NCBI RefSeq assembly: GCF_026340565.1
Contig: NZ_JAPEPB010000001.1
Span: 8,451,067 to 8,515,066 of the forward strand
Origin: Kitasatospora sp. NBC_01287
GTDB taxonomy: Bacteria; Actinomycetota; Actinomycetes; Streptomycetales; Streptomycetaceae
Direction of reading: 5' to 3'
DNA: 64,000 nucleotides
Positions within the stretch are counted from its first letter, which is position 1. Each line of letters starts with the position of its first letter. The notes below the pieces were generated by a model that worked only from the letters and a program-made list of their open reading frames with translations, had not been told where the DNA came from and ran no database searches. Positions 63,345 through 64,000 of this stretch are shown piece by piece. The translations under genes and the position numbers were made by a program.

Positions 63345-63580
63345 TCACCACCTGCCCCATCGCCGACTGCAACGAAGACGACCTGTACGGCCGGACGGAC
63401 CTGTACGAGCACCTGCGGGAAGACCACAGCCGTGACGAGTTGCTGAACACGCTCATCGATCTGGCCGATGATCTCGCCTCCGCCCGCGCCAACACCGAGT
63501 GCCAGATCTGCGGCAACTACGGGGCCACACCCGGCGACCACCCACTCTGCGACACCTGCGAGAAGGAGGTCCGGGGATGA
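63341..63580 (+). CDS. Zinc-finger protein
   Basis: The 79-residue protein has CPIADCNEDDLYGRTDLYEH with H in HLREDH (C2H2-like finger), then CQICGNYGATPGDHPLCDTC (second zinc site). ATGA overlaps on both sides. Confidence 0.7.
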   Translation: MITTCPIADCNEDDLYGRTDLYEHLREDHSRDELLNTLIDLADDLASARANTECQICGNYGATPGDHPLCDTCEKEVRG

Positions 63581-63825
63581 CCGCCAGGAAGTTCGGCTTC
63601 ACCGTGGAGTACGTTGACGAGCCCTGGGATGAGGACAACAAGCCCGGCTGGCGCGTCTTCCTGCCCCACCAGTGTGACCAGTGGCGCATCGACGACGAGA
63701 ACGCGTATGAGGACCCCACCGTCCAGACCACGGCCCTCGCCCGCCTGGACGCGTTCATCGCCGAAGCCCAACAAGCCCGCGCAGCGTTGGCCCGCGGCGA
63801 GCAGTACCCGACGGAGGAGCAGTGA
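63577..63825 (+). CDS. Small hypothetical protein
   Basis: The 82-residue protein has a beta start (FGFTVEYVDEPWDEDNKPGW, RVFLPHQCDQWRI) and a helical C-terminus. No family known. Confidence 0.65.
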   Translation: MTARKFGFTVEYVDEPWDEDNKPGWRVFLPHQCDQWRIDDENAYEDPTVQTTALARLDAFIAEAQQARAALARGEQYPTEEQ

Positions 63826-64000
63826 CCGACCGCAGTTTCTGGCGTCGACTCGGCGCGGCCGTACTCCACACCGGCCCCAGCTACCAGCCCGAGCCCCTGC
63901 CCCGCCGCGGTGACCAGTTCGAGCAGTGGCTCAAGGCGCACCGGGACCGCCGGCAAGAACGCGACGGCGTCTGGTGGTACCTCGATGAGATGCTCGACGA
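63822..64000 (+). CDS. Hypothetical protein, cut by the window edge
   Basis: A GTG overlapping the upstream TGA opens a frame (VTDRSFWRRLGAAVLHTG) that is still open at the window end after 59 codons. Basic, tryptophan-rich; function unknown. Confidence 0.55.
   Translation, partial: MTDRSFWRRLGAAVLHTGPSYQPEPLPRRGDQFEQWLKAHRDRRQERDGVWWYLDEMLD

Noticed and set aside
1..64000. tRNA genes and attachment sites
   Set aside because: No cloverleaf-like sequence or long direct repeat typical of att sites was recognised on either strand by eye; a covariance-model search would be decisive.

Overview
The window is high-GC actinobacterial DNA, most likely from Streptomyces or a close relative: GTG starts are common, purine-rich ribosome binding sites sit close to the starts, and the small regulators and Tra/Spd-like membrane proteins are of the Streptomyces plasmid type. 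Most of it is one temperate element that combines a complete siphovirus structural module with genes typical of Streptomyces conjugative plasmids. No integrase, recombinase, DNA polymerase or tRNA gene was seen, so it could be a prophage cut by the window edge or an extrachromosomal phage-plasmid.

Left edge (1-1213): a partial XRE regulator and a HAD hydrolase, possibly host genes, then a degenerate type I-E-like CRISPR remnant and terminators. From 1198 to 41338 nearly everything is on the minus strand and reads leftwards: two DNA-binding proteins (1198-2246), a lysis module (2379-5652: two small membrane proteins, GH25 lysozyme, phospholipase D-like enzyme, cysteine-peptidase-like protein), tailspike and minor tail proteins (5722-11409), tape measure protein (11442-15794), tail assembly chaperones with a programmed frameshift (15814-16535), major tail protein and connectors (16603-20087), capsid, scaffold and protease (21016-24615), a portal-Nudix-MuF fusion (24627-27599), and the terminase subunits (27615-29802). 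Upstream of the late genes are small zinc-binding proteins, a GIY-YIG/HTH protein, and a plasmid-like cassette (32859-37404: membrane-anchored Mrr nuclease, membrane protein, FtsK/TraB-type translocase, DUF2637 SpdB-like protein). A long run of very small overlapping genes (37426-41111) follows, ending in an excisionase-like HTH gene.

A divergent control region (41339-41499) separates this block from the rightward genes. It is followed by a UTRA-only protein and a full GntR-UTRA repressor, a relationship that recalls KorSA/TraR control in Streptomyces mobile elements. Next comes a cargo stretch: a candidate toxin-antitoxin pair and a translationally coupled trio of small peptide, PIMT-like methyltransferase and small protein. 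A leftward GIY-YIG/GntR fusion gene lies between this and the replication genes. The replication module (45968-49112) has an initiator gene that carries four iterons next to a pyrimidine tract, followed by a DnaB helicase, an arrangement like the lambda O/P region. An SF2 helicase with repeated helicase-associated domains (50021-52696) follows. From 52845 to the right edge there is a tightly packed array of small early genes, many with CxxC zinc-binding motifs, plus a vWA protein, an HD-domain alarmone-hydrolase-like protein and a HAD-like protein.

Taken together, the GntR pair probably sets the switch between maintenance and lytic or transfer states, the initiator and DnaB replicate the element, the FtsK/DUF2637 cassette could move DNA between mycelial cells, and the leftward late operon packages and releases virions. 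The coding assignments of the structural, replication and lysis genes are firm. Functions of most genes under 100 residues are unknown, and their reality rests on ribosome binding sites and ATGA/GTGA overlaps.
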